A DNA stretch of 64,000 nt from Larkinella knui (GCF_003858645.1 NZ_RQJP01000003.1:186001-250000); one strand, 5' to 3'. Positions 1 to 9,171 are shown, numbered from the stretch's first letter. Made by a program: numbers and translations. The notes: generated by a model not told the origin, from the sequence alone.

Positions 1-1303
1 CGGCCAGAGTCAGGTCGTGGTTCGTGATGGGAGCCTGAAAGTTGATCACCTCCTTAACCCAGTCATGATTGGGATAATGATCCGGGTCGGAACCATCCCG
101 GTATTTCTGCAATTGTTCGTCGGTATAGGTGGCCGGCAACCCGGCATTTTTATTGGCGGTATTGAGTAAGGACGCAAACTCGTAGGAATTGAGGTAGTCG
201 GGATACCGGGTTGGCCGCTGCATACCGACCCAACCGGTGTAGGTCAGGGACACCTTGCCGGATTTGCCGCGTTTGGTCGTCACCAGAATCACCCCATTGG
301 CACCGGCTAATCCGTAGGGAGCCACGGCTGCGGCATCTTTCAGCACCGTGATGCTTTCTATTTCGTTGGGGTTCAATTGCGAAAACGGACGGGGAATACC
401 GTCGACGATCGTCAGCGCCCCATTTTGCGACCCGGTGGTTCCCAAACCCCGAACCCGCAGCGTGGAGGCATCTTTGCCCGGCTCCCCGCTCCCCTGAAAC
501 GACAAAACCCCGGATACACGCCCGCTGATGCTGTTGTTGATGTTGGCAACCGGGGCGGCTTTTAGTTCATCGCCTTTCACCGTCGAAACCGCAGCCGTAG
601 TCGATGTTTTCCGTTGGGTGCCGTAGCCCACCACCACCACTTCACTCAGGGCCTTGATGTCGGGCTTCAACGAAATGGTGAAACTGGCGCTGTTGCCCAG
701 AACCACTTCCTGCGATTCGTAGCCTACAAAACTGAAAACCAGCGCCCGATCCGTGTCCTCGACGCGCAGAGAAAAGCGGCCGTTGCCGTCGGTCGCCGTA
801 CCTCGGGTCGTCCCTTTCACGATGACGGTGACGCCCGGAATGGACTGCTTATTTTCGGCATCCGTTACCGTACCGGTTATCGTGCGGGCCGCAACCTCCG
901 GCGCGTCGGTTTTGGCCGACCCATCCAGCAGCCCGGTTTCCGGGGCTTTGTCCAGCAGAATTTGTTTGCCTTTCACCTCATAAATGACATTCAGCGGTTT
1001 GAGCAAACTGGTGAGCACTTCGGCCAGCGATTGGTTCGTCACTTTCAGCGATACTTTGCGACGGGCCGGAACCACCTGGGGGCTATACATAAACCGCACA
1101 TCGGCCTGCTTTTCAAGCAGCCGCAACACCGTCTTCACTTCCTGCTCATCGGCCTGAAGCGAGATTTTTCGATTTAGCAATTCCTGGGCAACCACATCTC
1201 CCGCATAGGTAATACCGGCCAGGGCCGTTATCAGCAGGAGTTGAATGAAACTGACACGCATGATTTGACAGGTCAAAGGGTGTCTGCGTATTCTTTTTTT
1301 CAT
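1..1303 (-). CDS. SusC/RagA-type TonB-dependent receptor, N-terminal part (runs off the window)
   Basis: This is an outer-membrane active importer of the SusC class, open through the left edge. The N-terminus has a basic start and a hydrophobic signal segment with likely cleavage near residue 40 (VVA-Q). A secretin/TonB short N-terminal (STN) domain follows at about 41-115, then a carboxypeptidase-regulatory-like beta domain at about 130-215, then the TonB plug from about 225 with VDGIPR and LKDAAAVAPYG, the usual SusC plug motifs. The STN domain predicts signalling to FecR, and the FecR and FecI genes lie directly upstream on the same strand. The start at 1303 (MKKRIRR) is chosen over the internal ATG at 1261 because it gives the longer basic n-region typical of the family. 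The substrate cannot be inferred; a SusD gene would be expected beyond the edge. Confidence 0.93.
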   Translation of the reverse strand, partial: MKKRIRRHPLTCQIMRVSFIQLLLITALAGITYAGDVVAQELLNRKISLQADEQEVKTVLRLLEKQADVRFMYSPQVVPARRKVSLKVTNQSLAEVLTSLLKPLNVIYEVKGKQILLDKAPETGLLDGSAKTDAPEVAARTITGTVTDAENKQSIPGVTVIVKGTTRGTATDGNGRFSLRVEDTDRALVFSFVGYESQEVVLGNSASFTISLKPDIKALSEVVVVGYGTQRKTSTTAAVSTVKGDELKAAPVANINNSISGRVSGVLSFQGSGEPGKDASTLRVRGLGTTGSQNGALTIVDGIPRPFSQLNPNEIESITVLKDAAAVAPYGLAGANGVILVTTKRGKSGKVSLTYTGWVGMQRPTRYPDYLNSYEFASLLNTANKNAGLPATYTDEQLQKYRDGSDPDHYPNHDWVKEVINFQAPITNHDLTLA

Positions 1304-1389
1304 ACTTTTGACTGTTTGGTTAGTTTTCAACTGGCAAAACAATCCCGCCCTCTCCCAAAAGAGGTGTACAACATCGGCGGGTACTTTCT

Positions 1390-1420
1390 GAGCCGGTAGT
1401 GGGACGAGCACTACCGGCTC
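1390..1420 (-). terminator. hairpin between fecR and susC
   Basis: An 11-bp perfect inverted repeat (GAGCCGGTAGT / ACTACCGGCTC) with a 9-nt loop lies just past the FecR stop codon. There is no clear U-run after it on the minus strand, so it may attenuate rather than fully terminate transcription into the SusC gene. Confidence 0.5.
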
Positions 1421-1432
1421 TCTCTTTGCATT

Positions 1433-2509
1433 CTACTTACATCCTTTTGAATAAATAACTATTTGTGTATCAATTACTTCGTAAGAGGCATGAATGGTTT
1501 GGCACAGCATATCAAGTTTTTCAAACAAGGTTTCATTGGTGAGTGTCGCCGTAATCTGGCAGTGTTTCAGGACTTCCTCGTCATACACAATCTCGATCCC
1601 ATAGGCCTTGCTCAAGGCCTGAAAAATTCGGCTTGCCGGTGTTTCAGTATAGCTAATTTCGGGATGGCTGGCCGATGGCTGAAGCGGCATGGGTTGTTCA
1701 ATGAGGGACTTAGCCAATCGGTCACCGGCTTTCGACAGTGCCACCTGCTGATTAGGCGTTAATACCACGCCCTCCGGTTTTTCCAGTTTTTTACGCACGT
1801 CGCTCGTTCGGAAAACGGAAACTTTACCAGTTTTGACGATCACCCGGTTCTCCTGGGTTATGGCATCCGCTTTGATCCAGAAACTGGTGCCCAGAACCCG
1901 GGTTACCAATTTCTCCGTAATGACCAGAAAGGGCCGGGACGGATTGCGCGTGACTTCAAAAAAAGCATCGCCTTTCAGGTAAGTCCGGCGTTCGGTTTCA
2001 GTAAAGGCATTAGCGTATTCCAGGCGTGCAGCGGGAGACAGGGTAACCCTGCTCCCATCCGGCAACGACACCGGCAGGGCCTGCCGAGATGTGTTTGTTA
2101 CCATAATCCGGTCTTTTTGGGAAGACATGGAAAGCCCGGCCCTGGATTGAGTACGGTTCTGGTAGAGAAAAAAGGCCCCGCCCACGCCGATCAGCACAAA
2201 AATGGCAGCGGCCATCCGGCCCCAGTTCCACCCGGACATGAGCCGAACAGTCGGCGTTGGGTTTTGCCGGATTTTGGCCCAGGTTTCCTGAATAGCTTCG
2301 TTAATCTCACTTTTGGAGGGTTGCTGGTGTGGCATTTCCAACGCCCTGAGCAAGGTGCGGGCCTCATCGACCGTGGCTTGTTTTTCCGGATGCAGTTGCA
2401 CCCACTCATTCCAGAAAGCCTCGGATTGCTGCGTCGGATTTAAGATCCAGTCGCGAAACCAGTCGTCTTTCAGGAATTCCTCAACCGTATAGAACGCATA
2501 GTTGAACAT
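1433..2509 (-). CDS. FecR-family anti-sigma factor
   Basis: This inner-membrane regulator couples an outer-membrane TonB receptor to an ECF sigma factor. The 358-residue protein has a cytoplasmic anti-sigma segment (about 1-90), one transmembrane helix at about 98-117 (AAAIFVLIGVGGAFF), a periplasmic FecR domain at about 135-235 (LPDGSRVTLSPAARLEY, YLKGDAFFEV, VLGTSFWIKA) and a C-terminal DUF4974-like domain that is STN-like in fold. Length and order match Bacteroidota FecR proteins. It sits between the sigma gene (92 bp upstream) and the SusC gene, all on one strand, so signalling from that receptor is the natural inference. Confidence 0.93.
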   Translation of the reverse strand: MFNYAFYTVEEFLKDDWFRDWILNPTQQSEAFWNEWVQLHPEKQATVDEARTLLRALEMPHQQPSKSEINEAIQETWAKIRQNPTPTVRLMSGWNWGRMAAAIFVLIGVGGAFFLYQNRTQSRAGLSMSSQKDRIMVTNTSRQALPVSLPDGSRVTLSPAARLEYANAFTETERRTYLKGDAFFEVTRNPSRPFLVITEKLVTRVLGTSFWIKADAITQENRVIVKTGKVSVFRTSDVRKKLEKPEGVVLTPNQQVALSKAGDRLAKSLIEQPMPLQPSASHPEISYTETPASRIFQALSKAYGIEIVYDEEVLKHCQITATLTNETLFEKLDMLCQTIHASYEVIDTQIVIYSKGCK

Positions 2510-2600
2510 CGGAACGTGGTGCTTTTATTCAGAGATACCGCAACACGAATCGACATACCCCTTATTTTGAAAAAATCCGGTATTTTTTGGAAAGGCTGAT

Positions 2601-3203
2601 TTAAGCAATCAAAAAACTGATCAGGGTGAGGGTCAGGTCGAAGGGAATAACCTGGCGAAGGGTGTGCAACGCCTTTTGCAAGAGGTTGGAAACGGATTGG
2701 CGCGAAATGGCCATCACGGCGGCAATTTCCTCCCGGTCGAGGTTCTGGTAATATTTCAGATAAATAATTTCACGCTGCCGGCGGGGGAGTTCGTTCAGGT
2801 AGCGGGACACCTGCTGCGACTGTCGGACGATGCTTTCCCGTTCGATCAGAATGAGTTCCGGCGAGGGTTCAAAGTAAAAATCACCTTCCGTTGCCGAATC
2901 GGGAATGGGTAATCGATACGGTTTAGACAAGCTGCGGACCAATCGTCGGCGCAGAGACGTCAATAAATACGCCTTAACCGAATTGGGCTGCGGCAGCCGG
3001 TGGCGATTCATCCAGAGATCGATAAACAATTCCTGAATACAATCTTTGACTACTTCCTTATTCTTGCTGTATTTACTGCCATAATTCGTCAATGCCGCAT
3101 AGAAACGTTCCATTACTTTCTGAAAAGCGGCCTCATCATCTGCCAGAAAGGCTTTCCATTCCTGCCCATCCGTGGCAAGGGTTGGCATGTAAACCTGTTT
3201 CAC
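2601..3203 (-). CDS. ECF RNA polymerase sigma factor, FecI-like
   Basis: A 200-residue ECF sigma factor. Region 2 covers roughly residues 25-95 (VKDCIQELFIDLWMNR, the -10 recognition helix). Region 4 at about 135-190 has a clear helix-turn-helix (RQREIIYLKYYQNLDREEIAAVMAISRQSVSNLLQKA). It is expected to direct transcription of the downstream SusC operon once FecR releases it. Gene order sigma, anti-sigma, receptor on one strand supports this. The C-terminal hydrophobic tail (LTLTLISFLIA) is slightly unusual but common in this Bacteroidota subgroup. The start at 3203 gives MKQVYMPTLATDGQ; no better in-frame start is visible. Confidence 0.92.
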   Translation of the reverse strand: MKQVYMPTLATDGQEWKAFLADDEAAFQKVMERFYAALTNYGSKYSKNKEVVKDCIQELFIDLWMNRHRLPQPNSVKAYLLTSLRRRLVRSLSKPYRLPIPDSATEGDFYFEPSPELILIERESIVRQSQQVSRYLNELPRRQREIIYLKYYQNLDREEIAAVMAISRQSVSNLLQKALHTLRQVIPFDLTLTLISFLIA

Positions 3204-3441
3204 AGTCGTAGCGGATCGTTAAGGATGCATAGTTAGGCAATTCGGTTTACAAAAAATAGTCGCTTGCCGAATGGTAAAACAATCTTAACAACGGTCTTCT
3301 ACTCATGAAGGCAAACCGACCTCAAAGCGCCCATTCACCGACAGATTCGCCCGGTTTACCTATAAAATTCTCGCCGATGCAACGAAATGGCCTTTTCCAA
3401 CGATATAAGAAGTAGAAGCCGTTAAACTCACCAATAGCCGT

Positions 3442-4164
3442 ATGGAACGCAAAGAATTTTTGAGAAGAACTTTTTCCGCTCTGGGTATCGCGGCCATTTC
3501 TCCAATGGTAAATGCCTGTGGAACAGCCGATACCGTTGAACCCGAAACAACCGCCGGAACGGGTACGACGACGGGCACCGGAAGTTGCACCGAAACCTCC
3601 GACGAAACGGAAGGTCCTTTTCCGACCAAAACACCGACCAGTCTGGTGGCGAAAGATATTACGTCGGACCGGCAGGGAAACAAATTGACTATTAAGATTA
3701 CCGTGCAAAACAAAAACAACAGTTGCGCCGGTTTGGCGGGCGCGCTGGTCGACATCTGGCACTGCGACGCGGCCGGTAATTACTCCGAATACGGCGGCAC
3801 CGGGATGCAGTCGACCAACTACCAGAGTGTTCATTTCCTGCGGGGACGCCAGACGTCCGATGCCAATGGGCTGGTTACGTTTACCAGTATTTACCCCGGC
3901 TGGTATGGTGGTCGTGCTCCGCATATCCACGTCCACGTTTACAGTTCGAGCGGCAAATCGCTGAAAATTTCCCAGATTGCGTTTCCGGAAGACATCAGCA
4001 AGGTGGTTTATGCGCAGGGCGTTTATGCCAGTCACGGGCAGGCGGATACCAGCAACGCCCGCGACAATGTATTCAGCGATGGTGTAACGACGAATATGTC
4101 CATCGTAACCGGAAGTCCGTCGGCCGGGTATGAATTAACCTGGGCCATTGTGGTCGCTGCTTAA
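3442..4164 (+). CDS. secreted intradiol ring-cleavage dioxygenase-like protein
   Basis: This looks like a Tat-exported lipoprotein. RR at residues 8-9 precedes a hydrophobic stretch and Cys26 (MVNAC). A Thr/Gly-rich linker (about 34-50) leads to an intradiol dioxygenase beta-sandwich. Candidate non-heme Fe(III) ligands are visible: Tyr114 in VDIWHCDAAGNY, Tyr151 (or Tyr155) in YPGWYGGRAPHIH, and His161 and His163. The family opens catechol-type aromatic rings between the hydroxyls. Extracytoplasmic members of this type exist, but their substrates are mostly unknown. The gene is 3 bp from the pirin-like gene downstream, so the pair is probably co-transcribed. Confidence 0.85.
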   Translation: MERKEFLRRTFSALGIAAISPMVNACGTADTVEPETTAGTGTTTGTGSCTETSDETEGPFPTKTPTSLVAKDITSDRQGNKLTIKITVQNKNNSCAGLAGALVDIWHCDAAGNYSEYGGTGMQSTNYQSVHFLRGRQTSDANGLVTFTSIYPGWYGGRAPHIHVHVYSSSGKSLKISQIAFPEDISKVVYAQGVYASHGQADTSNARDNVFSDGVTTNMSIVTGSPSAGYELTWAIVVAA

Positions 4165-4167
4165 CCG

Positions 4168-4863
4168 ATGATGACCCAGACTGAAGCCCAGATGTACCTT
4201 TCCGATCAGCGCGGTTGTACGCAATCCGCTGACTACCGGAGTTTTCACACCTTCAATTTTGGTGCGTATCAACAGGAAAGCCGCCAGCCATTTGGTGCCT
4301 TGACGGTCTTCAATGATGATACCTTATTGGCCGGAAAAAGCCATACCCTGGCGGTTGATGAACCCACCGAAATCATCCTGATTCCCGTTGTAGGCGGTAT
4401 TGAACTGGTGGATGGGCTCGGAGAAAGCGTATTTCTGGGTGCGGGTGAGGTGTTTCAGTTTACGGTTTATCCGGGGCAGGCCTACCAGTTTGCCAATCCG
4501 TTCGATTCCGAAGCGGTGAATTATTTACAAATCGGTATCCGGGCCGCTGCGGCCGGTCTGGAGGGTTCGGCCAGTTTTCCCATAACCGCTTTTAGTCTGG
4601 AATCCCGCAATCGGTTAGTGGCCTTGTTTTGCTCGTCAGACCGTCATAGTCTGGGTGTGATCGGGAAATATGGCGGTCGGCAGAAAGGCGGCTATAGACT
4701 TCGCTGTCCCCAAAACCGGGCTTTTGTGTTTGTGATCGAAGGTGCTTTTGAAGTCGAAGACCGCCTGCTTCATGCCCGCGATGGCCTGGCGTTGTGGAAT
4801 CTGGACGAACTGGAGTTTGAAGCCCTGTCCACCGATGCCATTATTCTGGTTATGGAAGCCTAA
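4168..4863 (+). CDS. pirin-like cupin protein lacking the usual metal ligands
   Basis: The N-terminal half matches the pirin pattern: a polar start, then FHTFNFGAYQQESRQPFGAL and NDDTLLAGKS, then a cupin strand series ending in NYLQIGIR. In catalytic pirins (quercetinase type) the turn after the glycine carries an H-x-H plus Glu/His metal set. Here the corresponding stretch is SHTLAVDEPTEII, so the metal site seems lost. A second cupin-like half follows (FVFVIEGAFEVEDR, GLALWNLDELEFE). At 231 residues it has normal bicupin length. It lies 3 bp after the dioxygenase-like gene. Function is unassigned; a regulatory or binding role is possible. Confidence 0.72.
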   Translation: MMTQTEAQMYLSDQRGCTQSADYRSFHTFNFGAYQQESRQPFGALTVFNDDTLLAGKSHTLAVDEPTEIILIPVVGGIELVDGLGESVFLGAGEVFQFTVYPGQAYQFANPFDSEAVNYLQIGIRAAAAGLEGSASFPITAFSLESRNRLVALFCSSDRHSLGVIGKYGGRQKGGYRLRCPQNRAFVFVIEGAFEVEDRLLHARDGLALWNLDELEFEALSTDAIILVMEA

Positions 4864-4864
4864 A

Positions 4865-4911
4865 ATTCAGGCTTCCTGATGGGCGACAAAACACCATCAG
4901 GAAGCCTGAAT
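4865..4911. terminator. bidirectional terminator hairpin
   Basis: An 18-bp perfect inverted repeat (arms 4865-4882 and 4894-4911, beginning ATTCAGGCTTCC) with an 11-nt loop lies between the convergent pirin-like and thioredoxin genes. It can serve both strands. Confidence 0.85.
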
Positions 4912-4937
4912 CCAGCGAACGAATGCTGTTCAATTCC

Positions 4938-5291
4938 CTATTTACCAACTTCTGACTCCTGTAATTCGCTTTCAATCAGGCCCGTCAGCACGTGTTTTGT
5001 GGTCAGACCAAGCTGGCGGTTTACCAGCTCTCCATCTTTAAAAACCAGAATCGTCGGCATATTCCGGACTTTGTAGCGGGTGGTCACCACCGGGTTCATT
5101 TCCACATCGACCGTGGCCACTGTGGCCGTACCGGCAAAGTCGGCGGCTAGTTCATGGATAATGGGTTCCAGTCTTCGGCACGGCCCGCACCATTCCGCGC
5201 TAAAATCGACGAGAAGGACACCCGGTTTGGCAAGTAATTCGTCCCAGTTCTGATCGGTCGCATAAACCGCCTTTGTATGTTCAGTGGTCAT
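4938..5291 (-). CDS. thioredoxin
   Basis: A cytoplasmic dithiol-disulfide oxidoreductase. The active site WCGPC is at residues 34-38 after the beta strand VLLVDFSAEW. The cis-proline motif NMPTILVFKDGE follows at the expected spacing. The 117-residue length is standard. The ATG at 5291 (MTTEHTKAVY) is preferred; the GTG at 5342 would add 17 residues without similarity to thioredoxins. It lies downstream of an ECF sigma gene and cysE on the same strand, suggesting a thiol or oxidative-stress connection, which is inference. Confidence 0.93.
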   Translation of the reverse strand: MTTEHTKAVYATDQNWDELLAKPGVLLVDFSAEWCGPCRRLEPIIHELAADFAGTATVATVDVEMNPVVTTRYKVRNMPTILVFKDGELVNRQLGLTTKHVLTGLIESELQESEVGK

Positions 5292-5360
5292 CGTTTTTGA
5301 TGGTTGATTTCCTATTGATTCCGGTAATCCATCAAAAATCACCCGTTTTCTAAAAATTTC

Positions 5361-5936
5361 CTATCCGTTCTCCGAAGCGCGCTTCAACTGCTGAATACAC
5401 TTGTATTTCTGGTTGATGGCAGTGTGCCGGTTTTTCCAGCCCATCGTCACCATCAGGTGGTCCATCGGTTCGTGCGAGAAATAAATTGATTTGATAACGC
5501 GCTGGCAATGACCCGTAATCCGCGCCATCCAGGCGTTTAGCCGTTCATGCTGGACCTCTTCCGGGGAAGGATCGGTGGAAACAAAATCGACCGAATCATG
5601 CAGTAAAATCAATTGATCTTCACTGATGGTCACCAGCTTCTCATCCCGCAGTTTTTTAAGCCAAAGATTCCGGGCAATCGAAAACAGGAATGTTTTCAAG
5701 GTTGATGTGAGCCGAAAATCCGGGGCGGTTATTTTCTGGTAGATCAGCAGGACCGACTCCTGAAAAATATCTTCGGCGTCGCCCTCGTTGCCCTTATTTC
5801 GCTGTACAAACCGGGCAATGGAGGGGTAATACTTTTTATAAACCCATTCATAGGCCGACGTATCGCCGGTACGGAGCAACTCAATCAGGCTATCATCACA
5901 AATGCAGTTCATGGCAAATTTCCTATAGCCATTCAT
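5361..5936 (-). CDS. RNA polymerase sigma factor, ECF type
   Basis: Region 2 is clear (GDAEDIFQESVLLIYQK, then TFLFSIARNLWLKKLRDEK). The C-terminal half carries a divergent region 4 with an acidic linker between. The protein belongs to the Bacteroidota group of short sigma factors without an obvious anti-sigma neighbour. Translation may begin at 5936 (MNGYRKFAMNC) or at the internal ATG at 5912. It lies between cysE (53 bp upstream) and thioredoxin (69 bp downstream), all on the minus strand, so the three may form one transcription unit. Confidence 0.85.
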   Translation of the reverse strand: MNGYRKFAMNCICDDSLIELLRTGDTSAYEWVYKKYYPSIARFVQRNKGNEGDAEDIFQESVLLIYQKITAPDFRLTSTLKTFLFSIARNLWLKKLRDEKLVTISEDQLILLHDSVDFVSTDPSPEEVQHERLNAWMARITGHCQRVIKSIYFSHEPMDHLMVTMGWKNRHTAINQKYKCIQQLKRASENG

Positions 5937-5989
5937 ACCGCGGATGCATCCCTAATCACCCGCTCCCCTAAACTTTTTTTGCAGAACGA

Positions 5990-6814
5990 TTAAGATTCTT
6001 CCGCCAGTGACCGGACTTCGATCTGACTGGTGTGGTAAACCAGCGAATACGGTTCGATACTTTGGGTTAGCCAGACGTTGCCACCAATGATCGAATCATG
6101 CCCCACCACCGTCCGGCCCCCGAGAATTGTTGCGTTGGCATAAATGATAACGTTGTCCTCAATGGTTGGATGCCGCTTCCGCGATGCCATCGATTTGGCC
6201 ACGTTCGTCGCACCCAGCGTAACGCCCTGGTATATTTTGACATTACTGCCGATAACCGCCGTCTCACCAATGACAACGCCCGTACCGTGATCGACAAAAA
6301 ACGAAGAACCAATTTTGGCATTGGGATGAATGTCGATTCCCGTGTGGCCGTGGGCGTATTCGGTCATCATCCGGGGTAGCAGGGGAACTTCAAGTTCCGT
6401 CAGCACGTGCGCTATGCGGTAAACCGCAATGGTGTAGAATCCCGGATAAATTGCAATAACCTCCTCGACGCCAACTGCCGCCGGATCGAATACCGAAATC
6501 GCGTGAGCGTCCAGCAAAAGGGCTTCGTAGGTGTCCGGTAAACGGTCAAAAAACTGCTCACACGTCAAGTCCTTGTCGGCTGACAAATGCTCTTCCAGCG
6601 GTTTCAACAAACACGTAAGCTGTCGGTTCAAATCCCGGTAAGTATCGGCGGTATTTAAGGTAAATGACCGGCAATCCTGGGTAATTGGAAATAGAAAACG
6701 AATCAGATTATCGATAAAGCGGCCCACATCCGGTTTGGAAGGAAGGCGGTATCGAAAGCTGGCATTTTGCGTTTCCATCCGTTCAAAGAAGTGTTGCTGT
6801 TCGGCAGGAGTCAT
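5990..6814 (-). CDS. cysE: serine O-acetyltransferase (CysE/EpsC type)
   Basis: The enzyme transfers acetyl from acetyl-CoA to L-serine, giving O-acetylserine for cysteine synthesis in the cytoplasm. The N-terminal half is helical. The C-terminal half is a left-handed beta helix of hexapeptide repeats from about residue 155, including [19 protein letters not shown] and [19 protein letters not shown], the SAT hallmark. At 274 residues it matches the longer EpsC-type subgroup found in Bacteroidota. It heads a same-strand group with a sigma factor and thioredoxin; shared regulation of thiol metabolism is a reasonable inference. Confidence 0.93.
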   Translation of the reverse strand: MTPAEQQHFFERMETQNASFRYRLPSKPDVGRFIDNLIRFLFPITQDCRSFTLNTADTYRDLNRQLTCLLKPLEEHLSADKDLTCEQFFDRLPDTYEALLLDAHAISVFDPAAVGVEEVIAIYPGFYTIAVYRIAHVLTELEVPLLPRMMTEYAHGHTGIDIHPNAKIGSSFFVDHGTGVVIGETAVIGSNVKIYQGVTLGATNVAKSMASRKRHPTIEDNVIIYANATILGGRTVVGHDSIIGGNVWLTQSIEPYSLVYHTSQIEVRSLAEES

Positions 6815-7075
6815 GGCGGAGTGGTTCAGTATAGTCTACGGATAGAATCAATTCGATAGAGTAATGACAGTTCAGCACAAAAAAAATCCCTCTTCCGAAG
6901 GGTAACCGACTTAAAACCAACTGTGTATCTCCTGCCCCGATTTTGAGGAATGACAACAACAACGGGTAATTAGCCTAGAAACGAACGCGAACAACAATTA
7001 ACCAGCTAATGCGTTGAAAAAGAAACAAAAACAAGGCCAAAAAGTTCGCTTATACCCTTTGGATACGATCTTGCT

Positions 7076-8317
7076 ATGACGAAAGTAAAGAACTTCATCA
7101 ATACATCGATGACTTATATAAAAAAAACGGCTGTAACTCTCCTGGGTTCACTCACTGCAACGGTGGCGTTTGCCTTTATGGTATCGCTGGCCTGTCAGCC
7201 CCGTGAAACCGAAAAAGAGCAGGCCACTGAAAATCCGGGTACCACCGCGCCCCCTGTTCAGCTTGAGAATGCGTTTCCAGGCTTGAAGTTCAGTCAGCCG
7301 GTTGAGTTTACCCACGCCGGGGATGGCACCAACCGCGTTTTCGTGATTGAGCAGGAAGGGCGGATTCGGGTATTTGAAAACAATTCCTCCGTTAAAAGTG
7401 CCGCTACGTATCTCGATATTGTCAATAAAGTGGCTTCGGGCGGAGAGATGGGCTTGCTGGGACTTGCGTTCCACCCCGATTTCAAGCAAAATGGTTATTT
7501 TTTCGTCAACTATACGAAAAACAATCCCCGCGAAACCGTCATTGCGCGGTATAAAGCGACGCCCGGTGCTGATCGGGTCGACCCGGCTACCGAAACCGTT
7601 CTGCTAAAATTTGGTCAGCCTTATTCCAATCACAACGGCGGAAAAATGGCGTTCGGGCCGGACGGTTTTCTATACTTTTCGGCGGGCGACGGCGGCAGTG
7701 GTGGCGATCCCCAGAATAACGGGCAGAATCTGAAGACTTTTCTGGGTAAAATCATTCGCATCGACGTCAATAAAACCGATAAAGGAAACTACGGTATTCC
7801 GGCCGATAACCCATTTGTTGGCAATGCGAATGCCATTCCCGAAATCTACGCCTACGGCCTTCGAAATCCCTGGCGTTTTAGTTTTGATAAACAAACCGGC
7901 CAACTCTGGGTGGGTGACGTTGGGCAGAACAGGCTGGAAGAGGTCGATATCATTCAGAAAGGCGGTAATTACGGATGGCGACTGAAAGAAGGGCAAGACT
8001 GTTTTGATCCCAAAAACGATTGTAATCAGGGTAAATTGATCGACCCCATTCATCAGTATCCGCGGGGCGATGGCATTTCGATCACGGGTGGTGTGGTATA
8101 CCGGGGCAATAATCTGCCGGATCTGAAAGGCAAATACATCTACGCGGATTACGGAACCGGTAACGTTTGGGCGTTGAGTTTTGAGGGTACGAAGAAAACC
8201 GGCAATCAATTGTTGACGAAAAGCGGACCGGTTTCCGCCTTTGGTGAAGACGCCAAACAGGAACTGTACCTGCTCGATTACAGCGACGGAACCATAAAGC
8301 GGTTTGCCGCCAAATAA
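7076..8317 (+). CDS. PQQ-dependent sugar dehydrogenase family lipoprotein
   Basis: This protein belongs to the glucose/sorbosone dehydrogenase six-bladed beta-propeller family, which oxidises sugars outside the cytoplasm using PQQ. The signal peptide ends in a lipobox (VSLAC, Cys40), so it is a membrane-anchored lipoprotein. Family motifs seen include GLLGLAFHPDF, YSNHNGGKMAFGPDG, YAYGLRNPWRFSFD, LWVGDVGQNRLEEVD and ITGGVVYRG. Another ATG at 7109 would give a shorter n-region and cannot be excluded. The gene is alone between a long 5' gap and a strong terminator. The real substrate is unknown, and many homologues have no proven PQQ activity. Confidence 0.88.
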   Translation: MTKVKNFINTSMTYIKKTAVTLLGSLTATVAFAFMVSLACQPRETEKEQATENPGTTAPPVQLENAFPGLKFSQPVEFTHAGDGTNRVFVIEQEGRIRVFENNSSVKSAATYLDIVNKVASGGEMGLLGLAFHPDFKQNGYFFVNYTKNNPRETVIARYKATPGADRVDPATETVLLKFGQPYSNHNGGKMAFGPDGFLYFSAGDGGSGGDPQNNGQNLKTFLGKIIRIDVNKTDKGNYGIPADNPFVGNANAIPEIYAYGLRNPWRFSFDKQTGQLWVGDVGQNRLEEVDIIQKGGNYGWRLKEGQDCFDPKNDCNQGKLIDPIHQYPRGDGISITGGVVYRGNNLPDLKGKYIYADYGTGNVWALSFEGTKKTGNQLLTKSGPVSAFGEDAKQELYLLDYSDGTIKRFAAK

Positions 8318-8348
8318 AACGTAGGTTAGTTTGAACGAGAACTGACGA

Positions 8349-8395
8349 AACCGGTATACATCTGGCAATGAATGCTTGCCAGATGTATACCGGTT
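8349..8395. terminator. strong bidirectional terminator
   Basis: A 20-bp perfect stem (arms 8349-8368 and 8376-8395; starts AACCGGTATACATC) with a 7-nt loop, followed by T-rich sequence, lies between the convergent sugar dehydrogenase and VanZ-like genes. Confidence 0.9.
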
Positions 8396-8406
8396 TATTA
8401 CTTTTC

Positions 8407-8805
8407 TTACCTTTCAGATGAGCTCATCATCCAGCGGAATCCACTGGCAATGAGCAGCCCTAAAGCAGAACCGGCAGTACCCCACAAAACATCGGACCAA
8501 CTGAAATACCGGTGCGAAAGCGTAAGCTGACCAACTTCGGCGATGAGCGCAACGGCTGTCAGACCCAGCAAAGATACAAACCACCAGGGCCACGGCTTTC
8601 TTACCCTGACGAGTAAAACTCCCATCAATACGCCCAGGAAAACAAAGGGCACGGCGGTTCTGATGTTTTCATTTTCTTTTACGTCGGCCCAACGCGCAAC
8701 CCAATCCGGCAAAAACCAGACTAGCTCCATTTTAGGACTGGGTACCCAACTTAAGTAGAATACCAGCGCAATGCCCAGTATCATCAGGAGGAAAACAATT
8801 CGCAT
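8407..8805 (-). CDS. VanZ-like membrane protein
   Basis: A 132-residue integral membrane protein with about four hydrophobic helices: residues 1-17, a middle pair around VPFVFLGVLMGVLL and WWFVSLLGLTAVALIAEVGQL, and a C-terminal helix near GTAGSALGLLIA. The motif AEVGQL, then SDVLWGTAGSALG, is the VanZ/phosphotransbutyrylase-region signature. The family is linked to teicoplanin resistance in enterococci, but most members have no known role. The gene stands alone, convergent with the dehydrogenase. Confidence 0.82.
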   Translation of the reverse strand: MRIVFLLMILGIALVFYLSWVPSPKMELVWFLPDWVARWADVKENENIRTAVPFVFLGVLMGVLLVRVRKPWPWWFVSLLGLTAVALIAEVGQLTLSHRYFSWSDVLWGTAGSALGLLIASGFRWMMSSSER

Positions 8806-9171
8806 AGGCGGGTAATACTACGTAATATGTATGAACGGGCTGCTGCCTTTCTTCTTTTAACCGACAGAAAAACCGCTGCCTGGCTGTGGGCTGATTTCCC
8901 GATAAAATTAAACTTCAAAATGCACATTGGAACCATACACCCATACAGCATGGCCTACCTTCTTGGAAAGTTTATATAATTTTCTAAAATCATTCAGCCT
9001 ACTTTTATAAGCCCGTCAAAATTACCCCACTGTCCGGTGGTCCCGGAACCGCAAAGCCATCTGACTTGTACGCGGGTCGATTGCTAACCGTTTACAGGCA
9101 GATTCCGTACCAGTTCTATCTTTTTTGTCGTATTTTCTGTAGATTGGTACCAAGAACACCAAACCAGCACC
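8806..9171. other. 366-bp divergent intergenic region
   Basis: No convincing coding sequence on either strand. It separates the divergent VanZ-like and methyltransferase genes and so should hold both promoters. TACTTTTA near 9001 resembles the Bacteroidota -7 box for the plus-strand gene. Confidence 0.5.

Noticed and set aside
3322-4035. Minus-strand ORF of 237 codons
   Set aside because: Opposite the intradiol dioxygenase-like gene, which has its metal ligands and export signal.
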